This document shows, piece after piece, positions 1-8,766 of a DNA stretch of 64,000 nucleotides. Origin of the DNA: Segetibacter koreensis DSM 18137. GTDB lineage: Bacteria > Bacteroidota > Bacteroidia > Chitinophagales > Chitinophagaceae. The stretch is taken from assembly GCF_000374045.1 (NCBI RefSeq), contig NZ_KB893359.1, forward strand, positions 124,001 through 188,000, given 5' to 3'. The first letter of the stretch is position 1; every line of letters starts with the position of its first letter. The position numbers and the translations under genes are program-made. The notes beneath the pieces are model-generated. The model did no database searches. It was given only the letters and a program-made list of their open reading frames with translations, and was not told the origin of the DNA.

Positions 1-590
1 GCTGTCCAACCGGGTGTCAGGTAAGCATCTCCGATACGTTTTCCATTGATCTGCGCTTCATATAAACCGTGTGAAGTAATATAAGCAACTGCTGATATAA
101 TTTTTTTATTGGCGGCAAATTCTTTTCTAAACATTGGGCTGGGACGCATTATAGTATCTTCAGCATAGCCAGGCTCTATCCATTGGGCTTTCCAGTCTGT
201 AGTATCAAATAACGCCGTTTGCCAAAACGCGGCATCACTCCATTCAGAAGACTTCTTATTATTATCCCACACCCTTACCTGCCAGTAATATCTGCTCCCA
301 CTTTTAAGAGCATTACCTTTATAAGCTACTTGCACCGATTGGTCTGATTCGACTTTACCTGAACTCCAGTCCTCACCCTTCATATTTGGCGAGGATGATA
401 CTTTTATTTCGTAAGCTGTTTGTTTTACATTTCTGTCATTTGATAAAAGCTGCCAGCTAAGCCGCGGTTCTCGCACATCAAGACCAACAGGGTTTGTGCG
501 GTTTTCAGTAAGCAGATTTTGAACCTTGACCTGTGAAAAAGAAATAACTATTGATAAATTAGTTAGTAAGAAAAACAGCGTTTTTTTCAA
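1..590 (-). CDS. Alpha-L-rhamnosidase, GH78 family (5' part; C-terminus beyond the left edge)
   Basis: I translated this strand by hand. About 196 residues are visible, reading off the window edge. The start is a TTG at 588-590: an in-frame stop lies five codons upstream, there is no earlier ATG, and the TTG opens a lysine-plus-hydrophobic signal peptide ending near SFSQ. The mature N-terminus has the segments typical of bacterial GH78 rhamnosidases: LLTENRTNPVGLD, EPRLSWQL, a fibronectin-like stretch with RYYWQVRVWDN, then W..WI and a domain with INGKRIGDAYLTPGW. The family hydrolyses terminal alpha-L-rhamnose in plant or bacterial polysaccharides, and the signal peptide puts it outside the cytoplasm. 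The catalytic (alpha/alpha)6 domain is not in view. Confidence 0.85.
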   Translation of the reverse strand, partial: MKKTLFFLLTNLSIVISFSQVKVQNLLTENRTNPVGLDVREPRLSWQLLSNDRNVKQTAYEIKVSSSPNMKGEDWSSGKVESDQSVQVAYKGNALKSGSRYYWQVRVWDNNKKSSEWSDAAFWQTALFDTTDWKAQWIEPGYAEDTIMRPSPMFRKEFAANKKIISAVAYITSHGLYEAQINGKRIGDAYLTPGWT

Positions 591-1005
591 TGTTGCAAAT
601 TTTTAAAGAATACAAGTTCAGTTTCTTTAATTAGCCTTTTATAAATAAATAATTTCAAGTACAAACCCGGTTAAACCCTTAATACCTAATTATACGTGAA
701 ACAAAAAAAGTGCATTGTATAACAATAAACGACGACGTAGTGTGTGAGGAATAATTATAAATATTCATAAGCAGGCATTTATTAATCGTTAGTGGTAAAG
801 GGTACAATTTAAATGTTTCCGTTTGTCTAAAAAAATTACCGTGACTAATCATAGTCAGTAAATTTTCTTAAGAAGATAAAGCTAGCAGACATCTGTATAA
901 CAACTGTTATGAACTGTCATGGTTTCATTTAAAGTAATCATAGCAATTTTGTTTTAACCTCACCTAAGCAATCTCTTTATATCAAATGACGTAATTTTGC
1001 AACGT
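591..1005. other. Divergent intergenic region, 415 bp
   Basis: AT-rich spacer between the divergent rhamnosidase and amidotransferase genes. No open frame of note. It holds a short inverted repeat at 842-857 (TGACTA, 4-base spacer, TAGTCA), which could be an operator, and the promoter element of the downstream gene at 992-999. Confidence 0.5.
992..999 (+). promoter_or_regulatory. -7 promoter element TAATTTTG before the amidotransferase gene
   Basis: TAATTTTG fits the Bacteroidota -7 consensus TAnnTTTG. No good -33 TTTG is found 19-21 bases upstream. If used, transcription would begin close to the ATG at 1006, giving an almost leaderless mRNA. Confidence 0.45.
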
Positions 1006-1845
1006 ATGAATTGGAATGAAAAAAATAAATATAAAATCGCTATCCTTGATTTGAATGACGGGTTTGAGAACCAGGGCATGCGTTGTCTGCGCGATATTAC
1101 AAAGAAATGGAGCGAGGAAAATGATTATAGTATAACAGTAGAGGAATTTAATGTAAGGGAAAAACATGAAGTTCCGGGAACGGATTTCGATATATATATT
1201 TCTTCCGGCGGACCTGGCTCACCTTTAGATAGCAAAGAAACCGAATGGGAAAAGCATTACTTTAAGTGGTTGCAAAAAATAGAAAAATGGAATAACGACG
1301 AAAGTAATTTTCAGAAAAAACATGTTTTTTTTATTTGCCACAGTTTTCAGTTAGTATGCCGGCATTACAATGTTGCAAATGTCAACAAACGAAAGTCAAC
1401 TTCTTTTGGTGTTTTCCCAATACATCTGATGCAGGATGGAAGTGAGGAAACTGTTTTCGAGGGATTGCAAAATCCTTTTTATGCTGTAGACAGCAGAGAT
1501 TACCAGGTAACTGCACCTGACCATGAAAAGATTCGTGAGATGGGAGGAAAAATTCTGGCGCTTGAAAAAGAACGGCCACATGTGCCATTTGAAAGAGCAA
1601 TTATGGCTATGCGCTTCAACAATTACTTTATTGGTACACAATTTCATCCCGAAGCTGATGCCTGTGGAATGACTTTACATTTACTAAAAGAAGACAAAAA
1701 GAAAATTGTGATAGAAAATCATGGAGAGGAAAAATGGAAAAGCATGATAGAACACCTGAACGACCCTGATAAAATTGTACTTACCTATAATCATGTTTTA
1801 CCTAACTTTCTTAATCATGCAGTTAGTAATTTAGTAGCCGCATAA
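1006..1845 (+). CDS. Class I glutamine amidotransferase-like protein
   Basis: A 279-residue cytoplasmic protein. The ATG at 1006 is chosen over a TTG at 997 because the first beta strand (YKIAILDLND) follows directly. The glutaminase triad is visible: Cys111 in FICHSFQ, His214 and Glu216 in GTQFHPE; an SSGGPGSP loop near residue 67 corresponds to the oxyanion-loop region of the fold. Family knowledge: such domains release ammonia from glutamine for a partner synthetase, or act as peptidases. No synthetase domain is fused, but the next gene on the same strand encodes an ATP-grasp-like enzyme, an obvious candidate partner. A terminator-like hairpin lies between them, so co-transcription may be partial. 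Annotation as GMP synthase would be wrong, since there is no ATP-pyrophosphatase part. The substrate is unknown. Confidence 0.8.
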   Translation: MNWNEKNKYKIAILDLNDGFENQGMRCLRDITKKWSEENDYSITVEEFNVREKHEVPGTDFDIYISSGGPGSPLDSKETEWEKHYFKWLQKIEKWNNDESNFQKKHVFFICHSFQLVCRHYNVANVNKRKSTSFGVFPIHLMQDGSEETVFEGLQNPFYAVDSRDYQVTAPDHEKIREMGGKILALEKERPHVPFERAIMAMRFNNYFIGTQFHPEADACGMTLHLLKEDKKKIVIENHGEEKWKSMIEHLNDPDKIVLTYNHVLPNFLNHAVSNLVAA

Positions 1846-1866
1846 AAAGTTTTAAGCTATTTATAC

Positions 1867-1898
1867 AAATCCCTCTCATTCTATGAAAGGGATTTTTT
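1867..1898 (+). terminator. Intrinsic terminator-like hairpin after the amidotransferase gene
   Basis: AAATCCCT (1867-1874) pairs perfectly with AGGGATTT (1888-1895), followed by more T residues. The loop is 13 nt. It may give partial termination before the ATP-grasp gene. Confidence 0.6.
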
Positions 1899-1926
1899 AC
1901 TTTACATAAGTATCAAAACTGCTGAC

Positions 1927-3123
1927 ATGGTTGAGACAATAAGAAATACCTTTAATAGTTCTTTCACTGACGAAAAGTACCGGGAATATTTACATGAATT
2001 AAACCTGCCTCACCCTGGTCAGCTCGACTTCCCGGTTGCAGAAACTCCTGTTTTTTGCGACAAGGTTTTTACGCAGAAAATGATTGATGCGTGTGAAAGT
2101 ATCGTAGATGTAATTACATCAGCAGAATTTAAAGAAGAATCGGCTAAAGCCATTCCTAAAGGATTGAATGTTCCAGGCGAAAACAAAATCTGCAACTTTA
2201 TAGCTTTTGATTTTGGAATCTGCGAAAATGAAGAAGGTAATCGGGAACCACAACTCATAGAAATGCAGGGGTTTCCTACCCTTTTTGCCTTCCAGGTATG
2301 GCAGGCGGAGTGTATTCGTAACGTATTCTCAATTCCTGATAACTACGATAATTATTTAAATGGATTTAATAAGAAAAGCTATTTGCAGTTGTTAAGAGAA
2401 ATCATTCTTGGTACTTATGAAGCAGAAAATGTCATCCTGCTCGAGATTTTTCCCAAGAAGCAAAAGACCCGGATTGACTTCTTTTTCACAGAAGATTATA
2501 CGGGCATTAAACAGGTTTGTATAACCGAAATAATTAAAAAAGGAAGAAAGCTTTACTATTTAAATGATGGTAAAGAGACAGAAGTAAAAAGGATATACAA
2601 CCGTATTATTTTTGATGAGCTGCAACAGCAATCGCCTGAAGTGCAGGAAAAAGGAAAAGTTTTACTGGAAGATGTAGACGTAGAATGGGTGCCTCACCCA
2701 AACTGGTTCTTTCGTATCAGCAAATACACACTTCCTTTTATCAAAAATAAATACATACCCGAAACACGTTTTTTAAGCGATATAAAACATATTCCTGCTG
2801 ACCTGGAAAATTATGTGCTTAAGCCTTTGTTTTCCTTTGCGGGCCAAGGTGTGGTGATTGACGTAACGAAAGAAGATATTGAAAAAGTCACCGATGCCGA
2901 AAACTGGATATTGCAACGTAAAGTAAAATATGCTGAAGCCATTACAACACCAGATGGACCCGCAAAAGCAGAAATACGAATTTTTTATTTCTGGAAAGAT
3001 GGTAAAGCTCGTCCAATTGCAACCAATAACCTGGCGCGTATAAGTAAAGGAAAAATGATAGGTGTGCGCTATAACAAAGATAAAACCTGGGTAGGGGGCA
3101 CTCTTGCTTTTTTTGAAAAGTAA
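1927..3123 (+). CDS. ATP-grasp-like ligase of unknown substrate
   Basis: A 398-residue soluble protein. The C-terminal third looks like an ATP-grasp fold: Lys299 in YVLKPLFSFAGQGV (nucleotide-binding lysine and glycine-rich loop), WILQRKV at 327-333 (hinge), AEIRIFYFW at 348-356 (metal-binding acidic residue) and a terminal GVRYNKDKTWVGG. The N-terminal part has FDFGI and PQLIEMQGFP, which may bind the acceptor. Family knowledge: ATP-grasp enzymes activate a carboxylate as acyl phosphate and join it to an amine or thiol. The preceding amidotransferase suggests that ammonia from glutamine could be the nucleophile; this is inference. The gene converges on the thioredoxin gene with a 24-base gap. 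I do not recognise a named product. Confidence 0.65.
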   Translation: MVETIRNTFNSSFTDEKYREYLHELNLPHPGQLDFPVAETPVFCDKVFTQKMIDACESIVDVITSAEFKEESAKAIPKGLNVPGENKICNFIAFDFGICENEEGNREPQLIEMQGFPTLFAFQVWQAECIRNVFSIPDNYDNYLNGFNKKSYLQLLREIILGTYEAENVILLEIFPKKQKTRIDFFFTEDYTGIKQVCITEIIKKGRKLYYLNDGKETEVKRIYNRIIFDELQQQSPEVQEKGKVLLEDVDVEWVPHPNWFFRISKYTLPFIKNKYIPETRFLSDIKHIPADLENYVLKPLFSFAGQGVVIDVTKEDIEKVTDAENWILQRKVKYAEAITTPDGPAKAEIRIFYFWKDGKARPIATNNLARISKGKMIGVRYNKDKTWVGGTLAFFEK

Positions 3124-3147
3124 ATTGCCGGGTTCTTGCTTACTGTC

Positions 3148-3636
3148 CTATAACAATTTTTTTAGCCATTTTTCCAATTCGTCTTTTTCAGGAGAAGCTG
3201 CAACAATTTTTCCTTGCTTATCAATTAAAAAAGTAGAAGGAATATATTGTAGATTCCAAGTTTGCGTTAGCTCATTTCCATATCCCGCTTTGGTGTCTAT
3301 TACCTGAAGCCAGTTTATTTTATCCTGCTTTACCGCATTTTCCCATGCGCGTTTGTTTTCATCAATAGAAACTCCATAAACCTCAAATCCTTTGTCTTTG
3401 TATTGATTATACACTGCCAAAGTGTGACCATTGCTTCTACGGCAAGGGCCGCACCAGGATGCCCAAAAGTCGAGAAGAACTACTTTTCCCTGTAAAGAAG
3501 AAAGTTTAATAACCTGTCCATTAGCATCAGGAAGTGAAATATCAGGAGCCTTACTACCTATTGGAGGCTGGGAATAAACAGATGCACTTATAAACATCAA
3601 GGCAAGGGGCACAAAAAAATGTTTAATAAAACTCAT
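3148..3636 (-). CDS. TlpA/ResA-like thioredoxin, exported
   Basis: 162 residues. A signal peptide covers about residues 1-22 (hydrophobic run ending SVYSQ). The thioredoxin fold follows, with the redox motif CGPC at 62-65 in FWASWCGPC and the cis-proline loop in YIPSTFLID. The family reduces disulfides in the periplasm, for example during cytochrome c maturation or metal centre assembly. It is a single-domain form without the long N-terminal domain of many Bacteroidota TlpA proteins. The next gene on this strand (AraC type) ends 241 bp upstream, beyond a hairpin, so this is probably a separate unit. The specific substrate is not evident. Confidence 0.88.
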   Translation of the reverse strand: MSFIKHFFVPLALMFISASVYSQPPIGSKAPDISLPDANGQVIKLSSLQGKVVLLDFWASWCGPCRRSNGHTLAVYNQYKDKGFEVYGVSIDENKRAWENAVKQDKINWLQVIDTKAGYGNELTQTWNLQYIPSTFLIDKQGKIVAASPEKDELEKWLKKLL

Positions 3637-3819
3637 ATGAAAGTACTTTTTACAACCGAAATCTATATGTATACTAATTGGATCTACAACACCTCGAAAA
3701 TAATAATTAAACTGAGCACTTGTGTTATTAAAATTGAAAATTGGTATTTTTTTACCACTCCAATTATAATTAATTCTAAAACATTTGTTGTTACTAAAAA
3801 TGAATTCGACAACTATTTT

Positions 3820-3851
3820 GTATTCTAATTACCTGAAAATAATTAGAATAC
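3820..3851 (-). terminator. Inverted repeat downstream of the AraC-type gene
   Basis: Perfect 12-bp arms GTATTCTAATTA (3820-3831) and TAATTAGAATAC (3840-3851) around an 8-nt loop. It lies 27 bp after the stop of the minus-strand regulator. The stem is AT-rich and no U-tract follows, so it could protect the mRNA 3' end rather than terminate. Confidence 0.4.
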
Positions 3852-3877
3852 GTTTTCTGCAAACGAATATTGTCTTG

Positions 3878-4438
3878 TCAAACCTTATCCAGCGATTTTC
3901 TTTTGTTTTGTCCAACCTGCTTAAAATGACTTGGAGTAAGCCCGGTTACTTTTTTAAATTGCGTGGAAAGATGAGCAACACTGCTATACCCCAATTTATA
4001 GGCAATTTCACTTAAGCTCAGCTCGTCATAAATCAATAACTCTTTTACCTTTTCAATTTTTTGATTGATCATAAATTTTTCAATAGTAACGCCTTCCACT
4101 TCAGAAAATAAATTGCTCAGGTAAGAATAATCTTTATGCAGTGATCTCGAAAGAATTTCTGAAAAGTTGTAGTGGCTCTCATCTTCGTTATAATGTACGT
4201 ACTGAATGACGGCATTTTTAATCTTCTCTATCAGTTGTTGTTTGCTATCGTCGAGCAGTTCGAAACCGAGTGCCGATAAATTTGCGGCAAGTTGCTGTAG
4301 TTGCTCGTCAGGTATATCTTCACTTGTTTCTACCTCTCCCAAAGTAACATTGCATTCTGAGATGTTAAGCTTTCCCAATTCCTGCTTTACAACTAAAATG
4401 CAGCGGTTGCACACCATGTTTTTTATGTAGAGACGCAT
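3878..4438 (-). CDS. AraC-family regulator with an N-terminal CxxC (HMA-like) domain
   Basis: 186 residues from the ATG at 4438; the frame stays open upstream, but the homologous-looking sequence begins MRLYIKNMVCNRC. The first ~70 residues resemble a small heavy-metal-associated domain with Cys10 and Cys13 in MVCNRC. The C-terminal ~100 residues are an AraC-type double helix-turn-helix: SLSEIAYKLGYSSVAHLSTQFKKVTGLTPSHFK. From my knowledge of Bacteroidota, regulators of this design are often next to copper-efflux genes; I infer metal sensing. It begins 13 bp after the stop of the beta-propeller gene and is probably in one operon with it. No cognate P-type ATPase is in the window. Confidence 0.8.
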   Translation of the reverse strand: MRLYIKNMVCNRCILVVKQELGKLNISECNVTLGEVETSEDIPDEQLQQLAANLSALGFELLDDSKQQLIEKIKNAVIQYVHYNEDESHYNFSEILSRSLHKDYSYLSNLFSEVEGVTIEKFMINQKIEKVKELLIYDELSLSEIAYKLGYSSVAHLSTQFKKVTGLTPSHFKQVGQNKRKSLDKV

Positions 4439-4451
4439 AGAATAATGAAAA

Positions 4452-5519
4452 CTAGATTTTCCTGTATGTAATGTTATTATCCTGTTCCCAAACACACAAG
4501 ATAGTCTTGTCTGCAAGAACGATGCTTTTTAAAAACTTACCTTTTCCCACAACTATCTCTTTATTTTGAGGAAGGTCGGCTATTTTCAAATCTTCTCCTT
4601 GCTGATAAGAACAGATCGTTTTACCGTTTTGGCTTGTAATACTGCAACTTCTTCCTTTACCGGTAACAACTTCCTTGCTGCCCGGTGTTGAGTAATATAC
4701 TGTACCTTCTCTTTGCCACGAAGTTCGCACTACATTATTGGCGTCTATGGTAATGCCTCCACCATCCATAGGACAACCGTTTAATTGCCATGTACCTGTG
4801 CCTAGTTTTTCTGCGTTGGCAAATGTTTTTCCACTATTTACAGATTGAACACAATAAAGGTCGCGTGAACCATTTAACCAGTTTCTAAACATAATGGCTA
4901 CATGAGAACCATTTACAGCAATATTTGGTTTACAACATTCACAGGTATGTTCGTCGGGAGATTGATAAACTAATTTATTGTCAGACCACGTACCTTTCGA
5001 AGCTGATAAAGAAGAAAAGTAGATGTTATTTCTATTATTTAAACGTATATCAAGCCAAACCGCGTAAAAATTATCTTTATTATCTGCAGCAATACCCATC
5101 AGTCCTTCTGGCGCAGATCCTTTTTTATCATTTACTACTCCTTTATCTGTCCATTTACCATTTGCATGGTTAAGTAAAAACCAGTGTATGGCTCCATCCT
5201 TGTCAATTGCTGTCACCACAGAATAATTTGCGGACGTTGCTATTTGCGGACCACGTGTTGCTCCTAAGTGCATCTTTGGCACCTGTGCCACCAATACCTC
5301 TTTTGAGAAACCTGCTCCTCCATCTTTTGAAAAAGAATAAAAAATGCTGTCATTTCTACCAAAAACAACCCTGATTATTCCTTTAGAATCCTCGGTCACT
5401 TCAGGTTGCTTTCCTGCAGAAATGATATTTTTTTCTGTCGTTTTCCATGAAACAAAAGCAATAGCAAAAGTTACTATTGAAAAAATAATACTAATATTTT
5501 TTATTTTTTGCATATTCAT
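4452..5519 (-). CDS. Sialidase-like (BNR) beta-propeller protein with a CxCC cluster, exported
   Basis: 355 residues. The N-terminus (residues 1-25, IKNISIIFSIVTFAIAFVSW) is a signal peptide or membrane anchor. The body has repeated Asp-box-like strands such as SKDGGAGFS and SVNSGKTF, suggesting a propeller. In the middle is HTCECCKPNIAV, with three cysteines in four residues, an unusual feature for a periplasmic protein. It would usually be auto-annotated as exo-alpha-sialidase, but I see no convincing set of catalytic residues and doubt that activity. Being upstream of the CxxC AraC regulator and downstream of a Met-rich protein, a role in binding or trafficking of a soft metal such as copper is plausible. 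Either ATG 5519 or 5513 could be the start. Confidence 0.7.
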   Translation of the reverse strand: MNMQKIKNISIIFSIVTFAIAFVSWKTTEKNIISAGKQPEVTEDSKGIIRVVFGRNDSIFYSFSKDGGAGFSKEVLVAQVPKMHLGATRGPQIATSANYSVVTAIDKDGAIHWFLLNHANGKWTDKGVVNDKKGSAPEGLMGIAADNKDNFYAVWLDIRLNNRNNIYFSSLSASKGTWSDNKLVYQSPDEHTCECCKPNIAVNGSHVAIMFRNWLNGSRDLYCVQSVNSGKTFANAEKLGTGTWQLNGCPMDGGGITIDANNVVRTSWQREGTVYYSTPGSKEVVTGKGRSCSITSQNGKTICSYQQGEDLKIADLPQNKEIVVGKGKFLKSIVLADKTILCVWEQDNNITYRKI

Positions 5520-5556
5520 ACCCGTAAAGTTAATACAAGAAAAGATTCTTATAGCA

Positions 5557-5592
5557 TAAAAAAAGAGGTTGCACTTTTTCGTACAACCTCTT
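5557..5592 (-). terminator. Intrinsic terminator of the Met-rich gene
   Basis: AAGAGGTTG (5563-5571) pairs with CAACCTCTT (5584-5592). On the minus strand the hairpin is followed by a run of T residues. It lies 22 bp after the stop of the Met-rich gene and separates it from the propeller gene. Confidence 0.85.
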
Positions 5593-5614
5593 CCTGTCTC
5601 CAGGTATTTCTCAT

Positions 5615-5974
5615 TTACATCTTCATTTTTTCAGAATGTTTCATCATTTTCATTTTACTCATACGACCATCCATGTAAACACATTCTCCATTTTTTAAAG
5701 TCATAGTTTTACCATCCTTCATTTTAACTGTACCGTCTTTCATAACCATTGTACCATTTTTCATCGTCATATCGTTGTCCATAGCCATAGTTTCACCATT
5801 TTTCATTACCATCATCTTGCCGTCTTCCATCATAACACAATCTTTCATTTTCATCGATCCTTTTTCCATCTTTCCTGTATGCTCCATCTTTTCCATCTTT
5901 TTGTCCTTATCAGTTTGGGCAAAAAGTCCTGTACATAAAGTGGAGGCTACGATAACAATAAACAGTTTTTTCAT
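5615..5974 (-). CDS. Methionine-rich exported protein (DUF6799-like repeats)
   Basis: 119 residues. Residues 1-19 are a signal peptide ending LFAQ. The mature protein is extremely rich in Met, Lys, Gly and Asp, with a repeated unit of the form M-x-(N/D)-G: VMKNGETMAM, MTMKNGTMVM, KDGTVKMKDGKTMTL. One cysteine lies near the start of the repeats and another near the end. The repeats look like the DUF6799 family. Methionine clusters in oxidising compartments typically bind Cu(I) or Ag(I), which fits the neighbouring CxxC regulator and Cys-cluster protein. The function is inferred from composition only. It has its own terminator and so is probably transcribed separately. Confidence 0.75.
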   Translation of the reverse strand: MKKLFIVIVASTLCTGLFAQTDKDKKMEKMEHTGKMEKGSMKMKDCVMMEDGKMMVMKNGETMAMDNDMTMKNGTMVMKDGTVKMKDGKTMTLKNGECVYMDGRMSKMKMMKHSEKMKM

Positions 5975-6130
5975 AATGACAATTTTTAGTAATAATAACA
6001 GGTAATGCTATTATTGGTTTTTTAAGAATTTATTTAAGAAAGATACGAAAAATATAAAAACTGGGTTTGAATGTTTATATAATTATTTAAAATCTCTGCC
6101 GTGAGAAAAGGCAGTTGTATGCACTGTTCT

Positions 6131-8755
6131 TTATTCAACAATCCTGATAAGGTCTGTTACAAGAGCAGTCCACCCTGTTTGGTGGCTCGCGCCTAAACCT
6201 CTGGCATTATCTCCATGAAAATATTCGTGAAATAAGAGCAAATCTTTATTTTCAGGTTTTTCGTAAAACCAATTATATGAATCATACAAGGGTTTGCTGC
6301 CGCTTTCGTCTTTTCTAAAAATATCTATAACCCGGTTTATCAGCAATATTGCCACATCATGTAAGTTCAAATAAGTTCCCGAACCGGTAGGACATTCTAC
6401 TTTTAGTGTGTCTTCGTAATAGTCACCAAGCCTTTGTATAGCTTTTATAATTAAATAATTTACAGGCATCCAAACTGGCCCGCGCCAATTAGAGTTGCCG
6501 CCGAATAACCGCGAGGTAGAATCGCCGGGGTCATATTCAACTGTAAAAGTAGTTCCATCAATCTTTACCGTATACGGGTTTTGCTGGTAGTATTTTGATA
6601 AGGCTCTTATTCCACCTTTTGACAAAAACTCGGATTCGTCTAATAATTTATTCAATACTTTCAGCAGCCGCTCCTTATTTACCATCGATAACAATATTGC
6701 CTCTTTTTCGCTTTTGTAAACATTGGGCAAATACTTATTGTTGGCTCTTCTATAACTGATAAACCAGTCCATTCTTTTTTTGAAATCATTAAGCTTGTCT
6801 ATTTGCTCGGCGCTGATGACGGAGACCGCAAATAATGGTATCACGCCTACAATAGACCTGACTTTAAGAGGTATCCCATACGAGTTATGGCATGAAAGAA
6901 CATCATAGAAAAAGTTATCTTCTTCATTCCATAAACCTAATTCGTTAAGAGCTTCTGCAATCAAAACAAAGTGCTCATAAAATTTGGTGCAGGCATCTTC
7001 AAAAGCATCATCGCAAACTGCAATTTCCAATGCAATATCCATCATGCTTAGTGCATACATGCCCATCCAACTGGTGCCGTCGGCCTGCTCTAGCACATCG
7101 CCGCCAGGCAGCACACTGCTGCGGTTAAAAACTCCAATATTATCTAATCCTAAAAAACCACCTTCAAAAATATTATTGCCGTTTTTATCTTTCCGGTTTG
7201 TCCACCAGGTAAAATTTATAATAAGCTTTTGAAAAATTTGTTTCAAAAACTTCATATCTCCTTTGCCTTGTATTTCTTTTTCTCGGCGGTAGACTTGCAG
7301 CGCAGCAAAGGCATGCACGGGCGGATTGACATCGCTAAAATTCCATTCATAGGCCGGCAACTGCCCTTCAGGATTCATATACCATTCACGCATAAGCATG
7401 ATCAGTTGATTTTTTGCAAACGCAGCATCTATTATAGACATTGCAATACAATGAAAAGCAGTATCCCATGCAGCGTACCAGGGATATTCCCAGGTGTCTG
7501 GCATAATGATAATGTCCTGGTTTTTCAGGTATTTCCAATTGCTGTTGCGCCCTTCCTGTCGTGATTGTGTTACCGGAGTTATTCCGTCACTTGTATTCAG
7601 CCATCTTTCAAGATCATAATGATAATATTGTTTGCTCCACAACAATCCTGCAAAAGCCTGCCGTTGTATATTGGCTATTTCAGGAGAAAGGTTTTGCGAA
7701 CAAATATTGTTGTAGAATTCATCTGCTTCGTTTTTTCGCAACGTAAATATTTTTTCGAAGCCCTCTTGAAAAGGTAAAGGAGTAGATTTATTTGAAAGCC
7801 TTAGAAATATTGTTTCTGAAGCTTTACCTTTTATAGTAAAATGATATACCGGTGAAAACTTCGTACCGCTCTTCTTATCTCTCAATGCCTGTATGTTATC
7901 ACCTTTTATTATAGCCTCATGAAAAGCATCTTTTACAAATGCAGTCTTATTCAGCTTCCCAAAAAGCTTTTCATTATTTGTTTCATTTTCTGTAAACAAT
8001 ACATCGTGAGGTGGCTGAAAATACAAATAATAATTGCCCAATTTTTCGTGAGTAGTTTTTACACTTTGCTTGCCTGTTAATTCTATTACAGGCCTTTCTT
8101 TCAAACCCCCGTATTGCCACCTGTTATAGAACCAAAGTGTTGGCAACACCGTCACAGGTGCAGCATCTTCTCCCCTGTTTACAATTTCTATTTTTATAAA
8201 AATGTCTTCACTGTTTTCTTTGGCATATTCAATAAAAACGTCAAAATATTTATTGTCGTTAAAGATGCCTGTATCTAGTATTTCATACTCTGGTTCGTGC
8301 GGGCTGCGGCTGCTATTTTTTTCAATGATATCTTCGTAAGGATAAGCGCCCTGCGGATACTTATACAAGTATTTCATGTAATAATGAGACGGCAGATTAT
8401 CAAGATAATAATACAACTCCTTCACGTCTTCGCCATGATTACCTTCATGGTTTGTCAAACCAAACAAACGCTCCTTCAAAATCGGGTCTTTATGGTTCCA
8501 TAACGCTACAGCAAAACACAGGTTTTGAAAATAATCAGAAATGCCGCCCAACCCATCTTCGCCCCAGCGATAAACACGGCTACGCGCATGATCGTGCGGA
8601 AAATAGTTCCAGGCATCTCCATTTTCACTGTAGTCTTCGCGAACCGTGGCCCATTGCCGCTCACTCAGGTATGGACCCCACTTCTCCAACGGCACCTCCT
8701 TTAAAGCATTTTCATCTAACCTTTGTTGTTCGGCAGTTATTTTTTTACCAGGCAT
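6131..8755 (-). CDS. GH63-type glucosidase (MGH1-like)
   Basis: 874 residues, no signal peptide, so probably cytoplasmic. The N-terminal beta-rich domain has WGPYLSERQWATVREDYS and the motif HDHARSRVYRWGEDG. The C-terminal (alpha/alpha)6 barrel carries WEYPWYAAWDTAFHCIAM and GGNSNWRGPVWMPVNYLI, both characteristic of the GH63 glucosidase clan. Bacterial members act on alpha-glucosides such as mannosylglycerate, glucosylglycerate or alpha-1,3-linked glucose; which one applies here cannot be read from the sequence. Length is normal for this long cytoplasmic subgroup. It stands alone; a downstream HAD phosphatase of the beta-phosphoglucomutase type could be metabolically related but is on the other strand. 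Confidence 0.85.
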   Translation of the reverse strand: MPGKKITAEQQRLDENALKEVPLEKWGPYLSERQWATVREDYSENGDAWNYFPHDHARSRVYRWGEDGLGGISDYFQNLCFAVALWNHKDPILKERLFGLTNHEGNHGEDVKELYYYLDNLPSHYYMKYLYKYPQGAYPYEDIIEKNSSRSPHEPEYEILDTGIFNDNKYFDVFIEYAKENSEDIFIKIEIVNRGEDAAPVTVLPTLWFYNRWQYGGLKERPVIELTGKQSVKTTHEKLGNYYLYFQPPHDVLFTENETNNEKLFGKLNKTAFVKDAFHEAIIKGDNIQALRDKKSGTKFSPVYHFTIKGKASETIFLRLSNKSTPLPFQEGFEKIFTLRKNEADEFYNNICSQNLSPEIANIQRQAFAGLLWSKQYYHYDLERWLNTSDGITPVTQSRQEGRNSNWKYLKNQDIIIMPDTWEYPWYAAWDTAFHCIAMSIIDAAFAKNQLIMLMREWYMNPEGQLPAYEWNFSDVNPPVHAFAALQVYRREKEIQGKGDMKFLKQIFQKLIINFTWWTNRKDKNGNNIFEGGFLGLDNIGVFNRSSVLPGGDVLEQADGTSWMGMYALSMMDIALEIAVCDDAFEDACTKFYEHFVLIAEALNELGLWNEEDNFFYDVLSCHNSYGIPLKVRSIVGVIPLFAVSVISAEQIDKLNDFKKRMDWFISYRRANNKYLPNVYKSEKEAILLSMVNKERLLKVLNKLLDESEFLSKGGIRALSKYYQQNPYTVKIDGTTFTVEYDPGDSTSRLFGGNSNWRGPVWMPVNYLIIKAIQRLGDYYEDTLKVECPTGSGTYLNLHDVAILLINRVIDIFRKDESGSKPLYDSYNWFYEKPENKDLLLFHEYFHGDNARGLGASHQTGWTALVTDLIRIVE

Positions 8756-8766
8756 TATTTGGTGTT

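Noticed and set aside
4206-4430. Serine/cysteine-rich frame antisense to the AraC-type gene
   Set aside because: Shadow of the Glu/Leu-rich regulator sequence on the opposite strand.
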